DNA of 64,000 nucleotides from Mycobacterium colombiense (GCF_003284935.1 NZ_QMEV01000024.1:1-64000), one strand, 5' to 3'; shown: positions 9,846-23,084, counted from the stretch's first letter. Notes: generated by a model not told the origin, from the letters alone. Made by a program: numbers and translations.

Positions 9846-10577
9846 TTACTCCGCCACCGCGGCCAGCGCCTGCGGCAAGGTGAAGCGCCCGGCGTAGAGG
9901 GCCTTGCCCACGATGGCGCCCTCGACGCCGCGGCCGGTGAGGGTGGCGATCGCGCGCAGGTCGTCGAGGCTGGAGACGCCGCCGGAGGCGATCACCGGGG
10001 CGTCGGTGCGCTCGGCCACCGACGCCAGCAGGTCAAGATTCGGCCCGCCCAGCGTGCCGTCCTTGGTCACGTCGGTGACCACGAAACGCGAACAGCCTTG
10101 CCCGTCAAGGCGTTCCAGCACCTCCCACAGGTCACCGCCGTCGGTCTCCCAGCCCCGCCCGCGCAGCCGGTGTTCGCCGTCGACGATCTGCACGTCCAGG
10201 CCCACCGCGACCTTGTCGCCGTGCTCGGCGATCGCGCGGGCGCACCATTGCGGGTTTTCCAGGGCCGCCGTGCCCAGGTTCACCCGGGCGCAGCCGGTGG
10301 CCAGGGCCGCGGCCAGCGAGTCGTCGTCGCGGATGCCGCCGGACAGCTCCACCAGCACGTCGAGCTTGCCGACCACCTCGGCCAGCAGTTCCCGGTTGGA
10401 ACCACGCCCGAACGCGGCATCCAGATCCACCAGATGGATCCATTCGGCCCCGTCGCGCTGCCAGGTCAGCGCGGCGTCCAGCGCCGAGCCGTATTCGGTT
10501 TCACTGCCCGCCTTGCCCTGTACCAAACGCACGGCACGGCCGTCGACCACGTCGACCGCGGGCAACAAGATCAACAC
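9846..10577 (-). CDS. hisA: Phosphoribosyl isomerase A, bifunctional HisA/TrpF
   Basis: Isomerises ProFAR to PRFAR for histidine and, in actinobacteria lacking trpF, also phosphoribosyl anthranilate for tryptophan (PriA). 243 residues. From the mycobacterial structures the catalytic acid/base pair corresponds to D9 and D173. The substrate-discriminating R141 and W143 lie in [11 protein letters not shown], the PriA rather than classical HisA signature. GTG 10577 is chosen because AGGAGG lies 6 nt upstream. The trp cluster in this window has no trpF, which fits the dual role. Confidence 0.95.
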   Translation of the reverse strand: MLILLPAVDVVDGRAVRLVQGKAGSETEYGSALDAALTWQRDGAEWIHLVDLDAAFGRGSNRELLAEVVGKLDVLVELSGGIRDDDSLAAALATGCARVNLGTAALENPQWCARAIAEHGDKVAVGLDVQIVDGEHRLRGRGWETDGGDLWEVLERLDGQGCSRFVVTDVTKDGTLGGPNLDLLASVAERTDAPVIASGGVSSLDDLRAIATLTGRGVEGAIVGKALYAGRFTLPQALAAVAE

Positions 10578-10659
10578 ATCTCCTCCTGTGTGCCGGGCGC
10601 GCAACGGGTTACGTGCGCGCGCGGCTGGTGCTTGACGAAAAGCGCTTGCGCGTGGTCCT

Positions 10660-11279
10660 TCACAATCCCTGGACCCAATTGCTCAACACGGCCGCGCCGG
10701 CATCCCCGCTCTTTTCCGGGTGGAACTGGGTGGCCGACAACGGCCCGTCCTCGACCGCGGCCAGAAAGGGGCCTTCGTGGGTGGCCCACGTCAGCACCGC
10801 ATCCGGCGAGCCTTCCCATTGCTGGGCGGCATAGGAATGCACGAAGTAGAACCGGGTATCGGGGTCGAGTCCCTTGAACAGCACGGTCCCGGGCCCGGAT
10901 TCGACGACGTTCCAGCCCATGTGCGGGATGACCGGCGCCTGCAGCCGCGTGACGTATCCCGGCCACTGCGCGCACCCCGCGGTTTCCACACTGAATTCGA
11001 CGCCGTGGGCGAACAGGATCTGCATGCCGACGCAGACGCCCAGCACCGGGCGCCCGGCGGCGACCCGCTCGGCGATGATGCGGTCGCCGCCGATGCCGCG
11101 CAGTCCCGTCATGCAGGCCTCGTAGGCACCGACGCCGGGCACCACCAGTCCGTCGGCGGCGGCCGCGGCATCGGCGTCGCCGGTCACCTCCACCGACGCA
11201 CCGACCCGCTCGAGCGCGCGCTGAGCCGACCGCAGGTTGCCCGAGCCGTAGTCGAGGACAACGACTTTCTTGGGTGCCG

Positions 11280-11283
<4 letters not shown>
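10660..11283 (-). CDS. hisH: Imidazole glycerol phosphate synthase glutaminase subunit
   Basis: Class I glutamine amidotransferase that feeds ammonia to HisF. 207 residues; the nucleophile is in [10 protein letters not shown] (second Cys), the oxyanion strand is [10 protein letters not shown], and the His-Glu pair is in [12 protein letters not shown]. The ATG overlaps the hisB stop as ATGA. An 82-nt gap separates it from hisA, the widest spacing inside the his operon. Confidence 0.96.
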
Positions 11284-14889
<3,606 letters not shown>

Positions 14890-14912
14890 GGCTGGCCTCG
14901 GTTAAGGCCTTC

Positions 14913-14989
14913 TGAGTGTGCGCCGGTGGCGCAGGGTGTGCGCCCAGGGCGGCGACACGCCGGGAAGCGCCGCCCACGATTCACACTCA
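14913..14989. repeat. Nested inverted-repeat element between convergent genes
   Basis: The 151-nt gap between the Ddn-like gene and nadC holds a nested palindrome. The outer arms TGAGTGTG (14913-14920) and CACACTCA (14982-14989) are perfect. Inside lie a GCGCC-GGT-GGCGC hairpin (14920-14932) and a GGGCGGCG/CGCCGCCC stem (14947-14954 with 14968-14975). It could act as a two-way terminator for the convergent genes. A related element occurs at 55963-56018, suggesting a dispersed repeat family. Confidence 0.6.
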
Positions 14990-15040
14990 ACGCCCGGGAT
15001 GCCCACTCGACGCGCCCGATACCGGACGCCACAGCCCCAC

Positions 15041-15901
15041 CTACATGTCGAGGCCGATGTCGAGCACCCGGACCGAATGGGTCAGGGCGCCCACGGCCAA
15101 GTAGTCCACCCCGGTCGCGGCGTAGGCCGCCGCGTTGTCGATGCTGAGTCCGCCCGAGGATTCGAGCAGCACGGCGGGTGCGCGCGCGTCGCGGCGCTGC
15201 ACGGCCATCTGCGTCTGCCACACCGGGAAGTTGTCCAGCAGGATCAGCTCGGGCTTCTCGGGCAGCACTTCGTCGAGCTGCTCGAGCGAATCCACTTCCA
15301 CCTCGCACGGCAGCTCCGGTGCCGCGTCCCGCACCGCCCGCAGCGCGTCGACCACCGATCCCGCGGCCACCACGTGGTTGTCCTTGATCAGGGCGGCGTC
15401 GCCGAGCCCGAGCCGGTGGTTGACCCCGCCGCCGACCCGGACCGCGTACTTCTGCAAGACGCGCAGGCCGGGCAGCGTCTTGCGGGTATCGCGCACCTTG
15501 GCCTTGGTGCCGTGCACGGCGGCCACCCAGTGCGCCGTGGTGGTGGCGATCCCGGACAGGTGGCAGATCAGGTTGAGCATGGTCCGCTCGGCCGTCAGCA
15601 GACCGCGGGTCTCGGCTCGCAGCGTCAGCACCGACTCACCCGGCTGTAGGTGGGCACCGTCCTCGACGCGGTCCACCACCTCGTAGCCGCGGGCGCCGAG
15701 CACCTCGTCGAGCACCAGCAACGCGACGTCGATGCCGGCGATCACGCCGGGCTCGCGGGGCACCATGGACGCCGTCGCCACCGCCTCGGCGGGCACCGTC
15801 GCCAGGGTGGTGATGTCGGGTCCGTAGCGCAGGTCCTCCACCAGTCCGCGCTTGATGGTGTCGCGCGCGGCGGTCAGTTCGCAGTCCGACATCGACGTCA
15901 T
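15041..15901 (-). CDS. nadC: Nicotinate-nucleotide pyrophosphorylase (quinolinate phosphoribosyltransferase)
   Basis: Converts quinolinate and PRPP to nicotinate mononucleotide, the last step of de novo NAD ring synthesis. 286 residues. Motifs include LTAERTMLNLICHLSGIATTT, the PRPP/substrate stretch RDTRKTLPGLRVLQKYAVRVGGG, the lysine-containing KDNH, and VGALTHSVRVLDIGLDM at the C-terminus. ATG 15901 overlaps the nadB stop as ATGA; a second ATG 9 nt on (MSDCEL) is possible. Third gene of the nadABC operon. Confidence 0.96.
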   Translation of the reverse strand: MTSMSDCELTAARDTIKRGLVEDLRYGPDITTLATVPAEAVATASMVPREPGVIAGIDVALLVLDEVLGARGYEVVDRVEDGAHLQPGESVLTLRAETRGLLTAERTMLNLICHLSGIATTTAHWVAAVHGTKAKVRDTRKTLPGLRVLQKYAVRVGGGVNHRLGLGDAALIKDNHVVAAGSVVDALRAVRDAAPELPCEVEVDSLEQLDEVLPEKPELILLDNFPVWQTQMAVQRRDARAPAVLLESSGGLSIDNAAAYAATGVDYLAVGALTHSVRVLDIGLDM

Positions 15902-17478
15902 ACGACCGCCGCCAACGCCTCCACCAGCACCGCGCCCTGGTCGTCGGCCAGGCGCAGCACGTTGCTGCGTCCCAGCTCGGAGGCCGTCCGCGGGTACTCC
16001 GCGCGGTGGTGGCAACCGCGGCTCTCGGTGCGCGCCAGGGCCGCGGCCGTGACCGCGCGGGCGGTGAGGGCCAGCGCGACATCCTCGAAGTCCCGGCGGC
16101 CGGACACGGGGCGGACCTTGGCCTGGGCCAGCATGGTCGACAACCGGGTGAGGCCGGCGGCGTCGCGCACCACCGAGGCGTCCCGGCTCATCGCGTGTTG
16201 CAGGTCGGCGCGCCGCGGGGCGGTGTGGACGAGCGGCTCGGGGGCGACAGCGTGAACACGGCCGGTCGCCGCCGCATGTGCGGCCGCCGCCTTGCCGGCC
16301 CGCCCGCCGACCACCAGGCCTTCGAGCAGGCTGTTGGACGCCAGCCGGTTGGCGCCGTGCAGTCCGGTGCGGGCCACCTCGCCCGCGGCGAACAATCCGG
16401 GCAGCTCGGTCTGGCCGTACACGTCGGTGACGATGCCGCCGCAGCTGTAATGCGCCCCGGGAACCACGGGAATGGGTTGGCGGACGGGATCGATGCCGGC
16501 GGCCCGGCAGGCGGCCGTCACCGTCGGGAACCGCTTGGCGAAGTCGCCGATGTGCCGCGCGTCCAGGAAAACGCAGGCATCGCCGGTCGCCTTGAGCCGG
16601 GCGTCGATGGCCGCGGCGACGACGTCGCGGGGCGCCAGATCACCCATCGGGTGAACGCCCGCCGTCACCGAATCGCCTTGCCGGTCAATCAGTCTGGCGC
16701 CCTCGCCGCGGATGGCCTCGGTGATCAGTGGCCGCCGTCCGCTGGCGGCATCCGGGGAGAACAGCATCGTGGGATGGAACTGGATGAACTCGAGATCGCT
16801 GACCGCGACACCGGCCCACAGGCCCAGCGCGATGCCGTCGCCGGTGGAGCCCTCGGGGTTGGTGGTCGCGCCGTACAGGTGCCCGAGGCCCCCGGAGGCC
16901 AGGATCACCGAGGGCGCGCTGATGATTCCGTAGCCGTCCGGGTTGCCCACCAGGACGCCGGTCACGGACGCACCGTCGCGCAGCACCCGCAGCGCCACAT
17001 GACCGGTGCGGATGTCCAGCGTGCGGGCCGCATGGTCGAGGGCGCGCTGCACCTCCGCGCCGGTGGCGTCGCCGCCGGCGTGCACGATGCGGCGCCGGGA
17101 ATGCCCGCCTTCGCGGGTCAGCGCCCACTTGCCCGGTGCGGACTCGTCGAATCGTGCTCCGTCGCCGACCAATTCGGCGACCGCGGCGTACCCGTCGGCG
17201 ACGATCGAGTAGACCGACTGGGGGTCGCACAGGCCCGCCCCGGCGACCACGGTGTCGGCGACGTGGGCCTCCACCGAGTCGTCATTGTCCGGTAGCACCA
17301 CCGCGATGCCGCCCTGCGCGTAGTGGGTCGCGGTCGCGCCCCGCGCCTGGTCGGCCTTGCTCAGCACGACGACGCTGCGCCCGGCGCGATGCGCGGCCAG
17401 CGCGGCGGCCAATCCCGCGACGCCGGTGCCGATCACGACGACGTCGGCGCTGTGCGTCCACTGGGGACGGGCGATCAT
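15898..17478 (-). CDS. nadB: L-aspartate oxidase
   Basis: FAD enzyme that oxidises aspartate to iminoaspartate, using oxygen or fumarate as acceptor. 526 residues of the succinate dehydrogenase/fumarate reductase flavoprotein fold. The Rossmann motif is [17 protein letters not shown], followed by the substrate-site [10 protein letters not shown], the capping-domain Arg in [15 protein letters not shown], and HYSCGGI. ATG ([14 protein letters not shown]) overlaps the nadA stop by 4 nt. Confidence 0.96.
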   Translation of the reverse strand: MIARPQWTHSADVVVIGTGVAGLAAALAAHRAGRSVVVLSKADQARGATATHYAQGGIAVVLPDNDDSVEAHVADTVVAGAGLCDPQSVYSIVADGYAAVAELVGDGARFDESAPGKWALTREGGHSRRRIVHAGGDATGAEVQRALDHAARTLDIRTGHVALRVLRDGASVTGVLVGNPDGYGIISAPSVILASGGLGHLYGATTNPEGSTGDGIALGLWAGVAVSDLEFIQFHPTMLFSPDAASGRRPLITEAIRGEGARLIDRQGDSVTAGVHPMGDLAPRDVVAAAIDARLKATGDACVFLDARHIGDFAKRFPTVTAACRAAGIDPVRQPIPVVPGAHYSCGGIVTDVYGQTELPGLFAAGEVARTGLHGANRLASNSLLEGLVVGGRAGKAAAAHAAATGRVHAVAPEPLVHTAPRRADLQHAMSRDASVVRDAAGLTRLSTMLAQAKVRPVSGRRDFEDVALALTARAVTAAALARTESRGCHHRAEYPRTASELGRSNVLRLADDQGAVLVEALAAVV

Positions 17479-18524
17479 TCGCCACCGCCCGGCTGCCCGA
17501 TTTCGATCATTCGCTGCACGCTGCGCCGGCCGGCGGCGGCGACGTCGGGGTCGACATCGACTTCGTCGGCCCCCTCGACCAGGCAACGCAGCAGGGCCGC
17601 CGGGGTGATCATCTTCATGAACTTGCAGGAGGCGCGGTCGTTGACGGCGCGGAAGTCGACTTGCGGTGCCGCCCGGCGCAATTGGTAGAGCATGCCGACC
17701 TCGGTGGCGACAAGCACCTTGCGTGCGTGGGTCTGGTTGGCGGCCTCCAGCATGCCGCCGGTAGACAAGATCTTCACCCGGTCCGGCGGAAAGGCGCCCT
17801 CGCCCGCGAGATACAACGCCGAAGTGGCGCAACCACATTCGGGGTGCACGTAGAGCTCGGCGTCGGGATTGGCGCGGGCCTGGTCACCCAGTTCGTCGCC
17901 GTTGATCCCTGCGTGCACGTGGCATTCGCCCGCCCACACGTGCAGGTTCTCGCGCCCCGTCATGCGACGCACATGGGCGCCGAGGAACTGATCGGGGCAG
18001 AACAACACCTCGCGGTCCGGGTCGATGGACTCGACGACCTCCACCGCGTTGGACGAGGTGCAGCAGATGTCCGTGAGCGCCTTGACCGCCGCCGTGGTGT
18101 TGACGTAGGAGACGACGACCGCGCCGGGGTGTTCGTCCTTCCAGGCGCGCAGTTCGTCGGCGGTGATGGAATCGGCCAGCGAGCAGCCGGCGCGCTGGTC
18201 CGGGATGAGCACCGTCTTGTCCGGGCTCAGGATCTTGGCTGTCTCGGCCATGAAGTGCACCCCGCAGAACACGATGGTGTCCTCGGGCGCCTCGGCGGCG
18301 ATCCGGGACAACGCCAGCGAGTCGCCGACGTGATCGGCGACGTCCTGAATCTCGGGCAACTGATAGTTGTGCGCCAGCACGGTGGCGCCGCGCAGCTTCG
18401 CCAGGCGGCGAACCTCGGCGGCCCATTGCTCATCACCGGCCACCCCGGCGTAGCCGATGGGCGAGTTCGTGATGTCGGCAATCATGCTTGCGGCGAGCGT
18501 GTCCATGCGATTGATAACCGTCAT
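17475..18524 (-). CDS. nadA: Quinolinate synthase
   Basis: Condenses iminoaspartate with dihydroxyacetone phosphate on a [4Fe-4S] cluster. 349 residues. The candidate cluster cysteines include those in DICCTSSNA and the HPECGCA segment; [14 protein letters not shown] and [14 protein letters not shown] are conserved blocks. ATG 18524 has AAAGGAG about 6 nt upstream; the longer in-frame extension crosses the operator and is rejected. First gene of nadA-nadB-nadC, transcribed away from nrtR. Confidence 0.96.
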   Translation of the reverse strand: MTVINRMDTLAASMIADITNSPIGYAGVAGDEQWAAEVRRLAKLRGATVLAHNYQLPEIQDVADHVGDSLALSRIAAEAPEDTIVFCGVHFMAETAKILSPDKTVLIPDQRAGCSLADSITADELRAWKDEHPGAVVVSYVNTTAAVKALTDICCTSSNAVEVVESIDPDREVLFCPDQFLGAHVRRMTGRENLHVWAGECHVHAGINGDELGDQARANPDAELYVHPECGCATSALYLAGEGAFPPDRVKILSTGGMLEAANQTHARKVLVATEVGMLYQLRRAAPQVDFRAVNDRASCKFMKMITPAALLRCLVEGADEVDVDPDVAAAGRRSVQRMIEIGQPGGGE

Positions 18525-18547
18525 GGCGGCTCCTTTCAGCCCAGGAG

Positions 18548-18570
18548 GTTTTCGACTTATAATCGAAAAC
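18548..18570. promoter_or_regulatory. Probable NrtR operator between nadA and nrtR
   Basis: A perfect 8-bp inverted repeat, GTTTTCGA at 18548-18555 and TCGAAAAC at 18563-18570, separated by the 7-nt spacer CTTATAA. AT-rich symmetry stands out sharply in this GC-rich window. It abuts the nrtR ATG and sits 24 nt upstream of nadA. The adjacent gene encodes a Nudix/winged-helix repressor of the NrtR family, which is known to control nad genes in mycobacteria. I infer that the dimer binds here and represses both directions. Confidence 0.85.
18558..18563 (+). promoter_or_regulatory. -10 box of nrtR, inside the operator
   Basis: A consensus TATAAT ends 7 nt before the nrtR ATG at 18571, which places the expected transcription start on or next to the A of the start codon. 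nrtR mRNA is therefore probably leaderless, a common mycobacterial arrangement. The hexamer straddles the operator spacer and right arm, so bound repressor would block the promoter directly (autoregulation). Confidence 0.7.
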
Positions 18571-19308
18571 ATGGCCCATGGTAGCACCGCCCACGAAGTG
18601 CTCGCGGTCGTGTTCCAGGTTCGCGAGGCGACCGACCAGGGCGCGAAGCGGCCGGCGAACAGATTAAGCACGGCGAAACCGCAGCTGAACGTGCTGTTAT
18701 GGCAGCGCGCCCAGGACCCACAGCAGGGCAAGTGGTCGCTGCCGGGCGGTCAGCTGCGCAACAACGAGGACATGATCACCTCGGTGCGCCGCCAGCTCGC
18801 CGAGAAGGTCGACCTCAAAGAGCTGGCCCATCTCGAACAACTCGCGGTGTTCTCCGACCCGCACCGGGTGCCCGGCACCCGGGTGATCGCGTCCACCTTC
18901 CTGGGCCTGGTGCCCTCCCCCGCCAGCCCCGAACTGCCGCCCGACACCCGCTGGCACCCGGTGAACTGCCTGCCGTCGATGGCCTTCGACCACGGCCAGA
19001 TGGTGGACAACGCCCGCACCAGGCTGAACGCCAAACTGTCCTACACGAACATCGGATTTGCTTTGGCGCCAAGGGAATTCGCGCTTTCCACGCTGCGGGA
19101 CATCTACGGAGCCGCGCTGGGCTATCAGGTCGATGCGACCAACCTGCAGCGGGTGTTGGCCCGGCGCGGCGTCATCACGGCGACCGGCACCATCGCGCAA
19201 TCCGGCCGCAGCGGCGGCCGCCCGGCCGCGCTGTACCGCTTCACCGACGCGGCGCTGCGGGTCACCGACGAGTTCGCCGCACTCAGGCCCCCCGGCTCGC
19301 CAGGCTAG
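18571..19308 (+). CDS. nrtR: Nudix-related transcriptional regulator of NAD synthesis (NrtR type)
   Basis: 245-residue repressor with an N-terminal Nudix-like domain and a C-terminal winged helix-turn-helix, the orthologue in place of Rv1593c. The Nudix box is degenerate: in [22 protein letters not shown] the usual REUxEE reads RRQLAEK, as expected for family members that sense ADP-ribose-type ligands rather than hydrolyse them. The C-terminal [29 protein letters not shown]... and [13 protein letters not shown] blocks are the DNA-binding part. ATG 18571 is set by the leaderless promoter. Regulates the divergent nadABC operon and itself (inferred). Confidence 0.88.
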   Translation: MAHGSTAHEVLAVVFQVREATDQGAKRPANRLSTAKPQLNVLLWQRAQDPQQGKWSLPGGQLRNNEDMITSVRRQLAEKVDLKELAHLEQLAVFSDPHRVPGTRVIASTFLGLVPSPASPELPPDTRWHPVNCLPSMAFDHGQMVDNARTRLNAKLSYTNIGFALAPREFALSTLRDIYGAALGYQVDATNLQRVLARRGVITATGTIAQSGRSGGRPAALYRFTDAALRVTDEFAALRPPGSPG

Positions 19309-19451
19309 GCTAGGGAAAAAGCGGGCGACGTGGGGGTGAATCGCGTCTGACCTGGCTGGAGTGACGAGAAGTCGCCCACAGTGCGGCGATTGCGTTTTGG
19401 TTACCTGCCGTTCGTACGCAAGAATGCCGGGTGGCCACGAAGGGAGCCTCA

Positions 19452-20792
19452 ATGGCTGAGCTCGGCAACCTGGCAGGCACGCAGGGCGCGGAATGGATCG
19501 CCCGACCGCCACACGAGGAACTGCAGCATAAAGTTCGTCCGCTGCTGCCCTCGGACGACCCGTTCTACCAGCCGCCCCTGGGCTTCCAGCACGCCGAACC
19601 CGGGACGGTGCTGCGCTCGCGCGACGTCGAGCTGGCCTTCCTGGGCCTGATCCCGCAGTCCATCAAGGCCGTCCAGCTGCTCTACCGGACCATGGACATG
19701 AACGGCGAGCCGGAGGCCACCGCCACGACGGTGATCGTCCCCGCCGAACGGGCGCCGGGGCGTCCGTGCCCGCTGCTGTCCTACCAATGCGCGATCGACG
19801 CCGTCTCGTCGCGCTGCTTCCCGTCCTACGCGCTGCGGCGCCGGGCAAAGGCGCTGGGGGCGATCGGCCAGCTGGAGCTCTTCCTGATCGCCGCCGCCGT
19901 CGCCGAGGGGTGGGCCGTCTCGGTGCCCGACCACGAAGGCCTGCGCGGCCTGTGGGGCGCGCCGTACGAACCCGGCTACCGCGTCCTGGACGGCGTCCGG
20001 GCCGCGCTGAGTTCGGAGCGCCTCGGACTGTCCGCCGAGGCGCCCATCGGGCTGTGGGGGTACTCCGGCGGCGGACTGGCCAGCGCCTGGGCCGCCGAAA
20101 TGTGCGCCGAATACGCGCCCGAACTCGACATCGTCGGGGCGGTGCTGGGCTCGCCCGTCGGCGACCTGGGCAACACGTTCCGCCGGCTCAACGGCAGCGT
20201 CCTGTCGGGTCTGCCCGCGCTGGTGGTGGCCGCGCTCGCGCACATCTACCCCGATCTGGACCGGGTGATCCGCGAGCACACCAACGAGGAGGGGCGCGCC
20301 CTGCTCGACTCGCTGGAGAAGATGACGACGGTGGAAGCCGTCGTGCGGATGGCCGGCAAGGACATGGGCGACTACCTCGACGAGCCGCTCGAGCAGATCC
20401 TCTCCACTCCGGAGATCACGCAGGTCTTCGACCACATCAAGCTGGGTGCCGCCGTTCCGACGCCACCAGTGCTGATCGTGCAGGCCGTGCACGACTACCT
20501 GATCGACGTCCACGACATCGACGTGCTCGCCGACGCGTATTCGGCCGGCGGCGCGCGGGTCACCTACCACCGCGACGCCTTCAACGAGCACATGATGCTG
20601 CATCCGCTGTCGGCGCCCATGACGCTGCGCTGGCTGACGGACCGCTTCGAAGGCCGCCCGCTGACCGATCACCTGGTCCGGACCACATGGCCGACGATGT
20701 TCAACCCGATGACCTACGTCGGCATGGCCCGGCTGATGAAGATCGCGGCCAAGGTCGTCACCGGCCGCAAGATCGGCCGCCGTCCGCTATGA
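19452..20792 (+). CDS. Secretory-lipase-family (LIP) alpha/beta hydrolase
   Basis: 446-residue alpha/beta hydrolase corresponding to Rv1592c, related to the LIP family of triacylglycerol lipases. The nucleophile elbow is [13 protein letters not shown]; an Asp follows in [15 protein letters not shown] and the His in [13 protein letters not shown]. No convincing N-terminal signal peptide is visible. ATG 19452 is preferred to the GTG 21 nt upstream because AAGGGAG is positioned 8 nt before it. The last 35 nt overlap the 3' end of the convergent gene, an unusually long convergent overlap. Confidence 0.87.
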   Translation: MAELGNLAGTQGAEWIARPPHEELQHKVRPLLPSDDPFYQPPLGFQHAEPGTVLRSRDVELAFLGLIPQSIKAVQLLYRTMDMNGEPEATATTVIVPAERAPGRPCPLLSYQCAIDAVSSRCFPSYALRRRAKALGAIGQLELFLIAAAVAEGWAVSVPDHEGLRGLWGAPYEPGYRVLDGVRAALSSERLGLSAEAPIGLWGYSGGGLASAWAAEMCAEYAPELDIVGAVLGSPVGDLGNTFRRLNGSVLSGLPALVVAALAHIYPDLDRVIREHTNEEGRALLDSLEKMTTVEAVVRMAGKDMGDYLDEPLEQILSTPEITQVFDHIKLGAAVPTPPVLIVQAVHDYLIDVHDIDVLADAYSAGGARVTYHRDAFNEHMMLHPLSAPMTLRWLTDRFEGRPLTDHLVRTTWPTMFNPMTYVGMARLMKIAAKVVTGRKIGRRPL

Positions 20793-21456
20793 CACGGGCG
20801 CCTCGGCGCCGCCCCCCCCGCACCGGCAGCACCTCCGTGGGCCCGGGCTGCGGGGGAAACGCACCCAGGTCGTCGCGGGCGTCCGCGGCCACCCGCACGG
20901 CATAGACCAGGGCCGCGATGCCGGCCGGCCACAGCAGGCTGACCGCGACCTGCAGCGGGCCGTCGGAGAAGAACACCGGCGGCGCCTGCGTGACGTAGGC
21001 GACCGACGGGCTTTTCGACAGCGGCACCGCATCGAAGTTCAGGGCCCCGTAGCTCAGCCGCACCAACCCGGCCCCCACCGCCGAGGCCAAGGCGGCGGCG
21101 GCCACCATGCCCGTCGACAGCGCGACGACCATCGCCGGCCCGCGGTGCTCGCGCCACTGCCACACCCAGACCGCGGCCACCACGGCAAGCACGGTCAGCA
21201 GCCCCAGCATCAGGGCCGGTGCGACGAAGAAGTGCTCAGACTCGTTGCCCAGATAGTCATGCACCCGTTCGCCTGAGCGGGTGAGCGCCACCACGGCGCG
21301 AATCGGCGGGGCGATCCACGCCCACAGCCCGCCGAGCGCCAGACCGGTCGCCGCCGACGCCAGGGCCACCACCAGGAGCGCGCGCGCCCGCGCCCGGCGC
21401 GACGCGCCGGTGGCTGCGCAGGGATCGGCGGCGTGCGCCGTGGTCTGCTCGCTCAC
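20758..21456 (-). CDS. Conserved mycobacterial membrane protein (Rv1591 type)
   Basis: 232 residues of unknown function with four hydrophobic segments, near residues 28-50, 76-98, 107-130 and 168-190. The first outside loop contains [17 protein letters not shown]. The tail is Arg-rich. The GTG start ([12 protein letters not shown]) overlaps the bsaP stop as GTGA, so it is co-translated with bsaP and bioB. The conserved link to the biotin genes suggests a transport or assembly role, but there is no direct evidence. Confidence 0.82.
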   Translation of the reverse strand: MSEQTTAHAADPCAATGASRRARARALLVVALASAATGLALGGLWAWIAPPIRAVVALTRSGERVHDYLGNESEHFFVAPALMLGLLTVLAVVAAVWVWQWREHRGPAMVVALSTGMVAAAALASAVGAGLVRLSYGALNFDAVPLSKSPSVAYVTQAPPVFFSDGPLQVAVSLLWPAGIAALVYAVRVAADARDDLGAFPPQPGPTEVLPVRGGRRRGARVIADGGRSCGR

Positions 21457-21689
21457 CGCTGCGTCTCCAGATCGGCGGAATCGACCTCGCCGTGCCTCGA
21501 ACAGCGCGCCCGCCACCCGTCGGGGCGAACCTGCACCACCATCCGGCGCCCGCACGCCGCGCAGAACCGGGGCGGCTCAAGACCCAACTGGGCCGCTGTC
21601 GGCACTGAGGTGCCCCCTAATTCCCCGGTGTAGACGTTGTAGACGCCGGCACCGACCGCTGCCCCCAGGGCGCCCAGATCGCGAACCAC
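21453..21689 (-). CDS. bsaP: Biotin synthase auxiliary protein BsaP
   Basis: A 78-residue protein corresponding to Rv1590, which from memory of recent mycobacterial work is needed for BioB to turn dethiobiotin into biotin in vivo. The sequence has a Gly-rich hydrophobic N-terminus ([18 protein letters not shown]) and a cysteine centre [26 protein letters not shown], that is Cys-x2-Cys plus Cys and His, able to hold Zn or Fe-S. Starts at GTG with GGAGAG upstream. It lies 30 nt downstream of bioB on the same strand, the expected operon partner. Confidence 0.85.
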   Translation of the reverse strand: MVRDLGALGAAVGAGVYNVYTGELGGTSVPTAAQLGLEPPRFCAACGRRMVVQVRPDGWRARCSRHGEVDSADLETQR

Positions 21690-21719
21690 AACTCTCCAAC
21701 CCTAGCCGCGGCAGCCCGG

Positions 21720-22757
21720 TCAGAGGCTGGCGTTGAGCCCCTTGAGGGGCATCTGCAGGTCGTCGAGCAGTTCCAGGTCAGATTCGGCGGGGCGACCCAG
21801 CGTGGTCAGGTAGTTGCCGACGATGACGGCGTTGATGCCGCCCAGGATGCCCTTCTTGGCGCCCAGGTCGCCCAGGGTGATCTCGCGGCCACCGGCGAAC
21901 CGCAGCATGGTGCGCGGCAGCGCCAGCCGGAAGGCGGCCACCGACTTCAGCGCCTCGCTCGCCGGCATCACCTCCAGGTCGCCGAACGGGGTGCCCGGTC
22001 GCGGGTTCAGGAAGTTCAGCGGCACCTCGTCGGGGCCCAGTTCGGCCAGTTCGGCGGCGAACTCCGCGCGCTGCTCGAGGGTCTCACCCATGCCGAGGAT
22101 GCCGCCGCAGCAGACCTCCATGCCGGCATCGCGGACCATCGACAGCGTCTCCCAGCGCTCCTCCCAGCTGTGAGTGGTCACGACGTTGGTGAAGAAGGAA
22201 CGGGCGGTCTCGAGGTTGTGGTTGTAGCGATGCACGCCCATCTCGGCGAGCTGCTCGACCTGCTCGGCCGTCAGCATCCCCAACGAGCAGGCGATGTTGA
22301 TCTCGACCTCGTTGCGGATCGCCTCGATGCCGGCCGCGACCTGCGCCAGCAGCCGCTCGTCGGGGCCGCGCACCGCGGCCACGATGCAGAATTCGGTGGC
22401 GCCCGACTTGGCCGTCTGCTTGGCGGCCTCGACCAGGCTGGGGATGTCGAGCCGGGCGCTGCGCACCGGCGACGCGAACAGCCCCGACTGCGAACAGAAG
22501 TGACAGTCCTCCGGGCAGCCGCCGGTCTTGAGGCTGATGATGCCCTCGACCTCGACCTCGGGGCCGCACCAGCGCATCCGCACCTCGTGGGCGAGCGCCA
22601 GCAGTTCGTCGAGCCGGTCGTCGGACAGCTGCAGCACCCGCAGCACCTGGTCCCGGTTCAACCCCTGGCCGTCCTGAAGCACCTGCTGCCGGGCCACCGC
22701 CAAGATGTCCTCGTCGTTGCCCATTTCGGCCGCCGGTCGCGTTGCCGCTTGAGTCAC
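21720..22757 (-). CDS. bioB: Biotin synthase
   Basis: Radical-SAM enzyme that inserts sulfur into dethiobiotin. 345 residues; the SAM-cluster motif is [14 protein letters not shown] (C81, C85, C88), and the [2Fe-2S] ligands correspond to Cys in FCIVAAV, NIACSLG and [12 protein letters not shown] plus the Arg in [12 protein letters not shown] start with GGGGAG about 9 nt upstream. Head of bioB-bsaP-membrane protein. The upstream 138 nt contain several dyads (see separate entry) that may control it. Confidence 0.96.
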   Translation of the reverse strand: MTQAATRPAAEMGNDEDILAVARQQVLQDGQGLNRDQVLRVLQLSDDRLDELLALAHEVRMRWCGPEVEVEGIISLKTGGCPEDCHFCSQSGLFASPVRSARLDIPSLVEAAKQTAKSGATEFCIVAAVRGPDERLLAQVAAGIEAIRNEVEINIACSLGMLTAEQVEQLAEMGVHRYNHNLETARSFFTNVVTTHSWEERWETLSMVRDAGMEVCCGGILGMGETLEQRAEFAAELAELGPDEVPLNFLNPRPGTPFGDLEVMPASEALKSVAAFRLALPRTMLRFAGGREITLGDLGAKKGILGGINAVIVGNYLTTLGRPAESDLELLDDLQMPLKGLNASL

Positions 22758-22781
22758 CAGGTACTCCCCTGCCTCTTTCTC

Positions 22782-22845
22782 GTGTCCGCGCGTGGGGACA
22801 CATCTGCCACGTGGTGGTGGCAGCGTTGAATGAAAAGGTGTTCAA
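22782..22845. promoter_or_regulatory. Cluster of three dyads upstream of bioB
   Basis: Within the 138-nt gap between the divergent bioB and the small membrane-protein gene I see three inverted repeats in a row. They are GTGTCC/GGACAC (22782-22787, 22796-22801), CTGCCAC/GTGGCAG (22804-22810, 22817-22823) and TTGAA/TTCAA (22826-22830, 22841-22845). The last resembles, with wider spacing, the TGAAC-type half sites of the mycobacterial biotin repressor BioQ. The first two would form hairpins in a bioB leader RNA. Function is inferred. Confidence 0.45.
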
Positions 22846-22895
22846 AGTAGGGTAACGGCCGAAGGACGGGACCAACCTATGGGTATACGACCACG

Positions 22896-23084
22896 GTGAC
22901 TCCGCACGTCGAATACCTGGCGCACCACTACTTGCTGCTGGCGGCGCCGGCGTTTCTGCCTGCGGTGATCGTCGTCGGAGTGATCCTGTACATCGCGCTG
23001 CGGGACCGGCGTGCGGGCCGCAACACCACGGGCGCCGCGCCCGACGACTCCCGTGCCGACACGCCGGACAAAAAGTGTGATTGA
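22896..23084 (+). CDS. Small single-span membrane protein
   Basis: 62 residues: HHYLLLAAPAFLPAVIVVGVILYIALRDRR forms one transmembrane helix, about residues 12-34, followed by a polar basic then acidic tail ending KKCD. No known domain. The GTG start follows a TATACG -10 box (22884-22889) by 6 nt, which suggests a leaderless transcript. It lies 112 nt upstream of the three-gene membrane/cupredoxin operon on the same strand and could be its accessory subunit. Confidence in coding is moderate because the gene is short. Confidence 0.6.
   Translation: MTPHVEYLAHHYLLLAAPAFLPAVIVVGVILYIALRDRRAGRNTTGAAPDDSRADTPDKKCD

Noticed and set aside
8955..10877. 640-codon open frame on the plus strand
   Set aside because: Runs antisense through hisF, impA and hisA, which all show intact catalytic motifs and tight operon spacing; its own translation has no recognisable domain.
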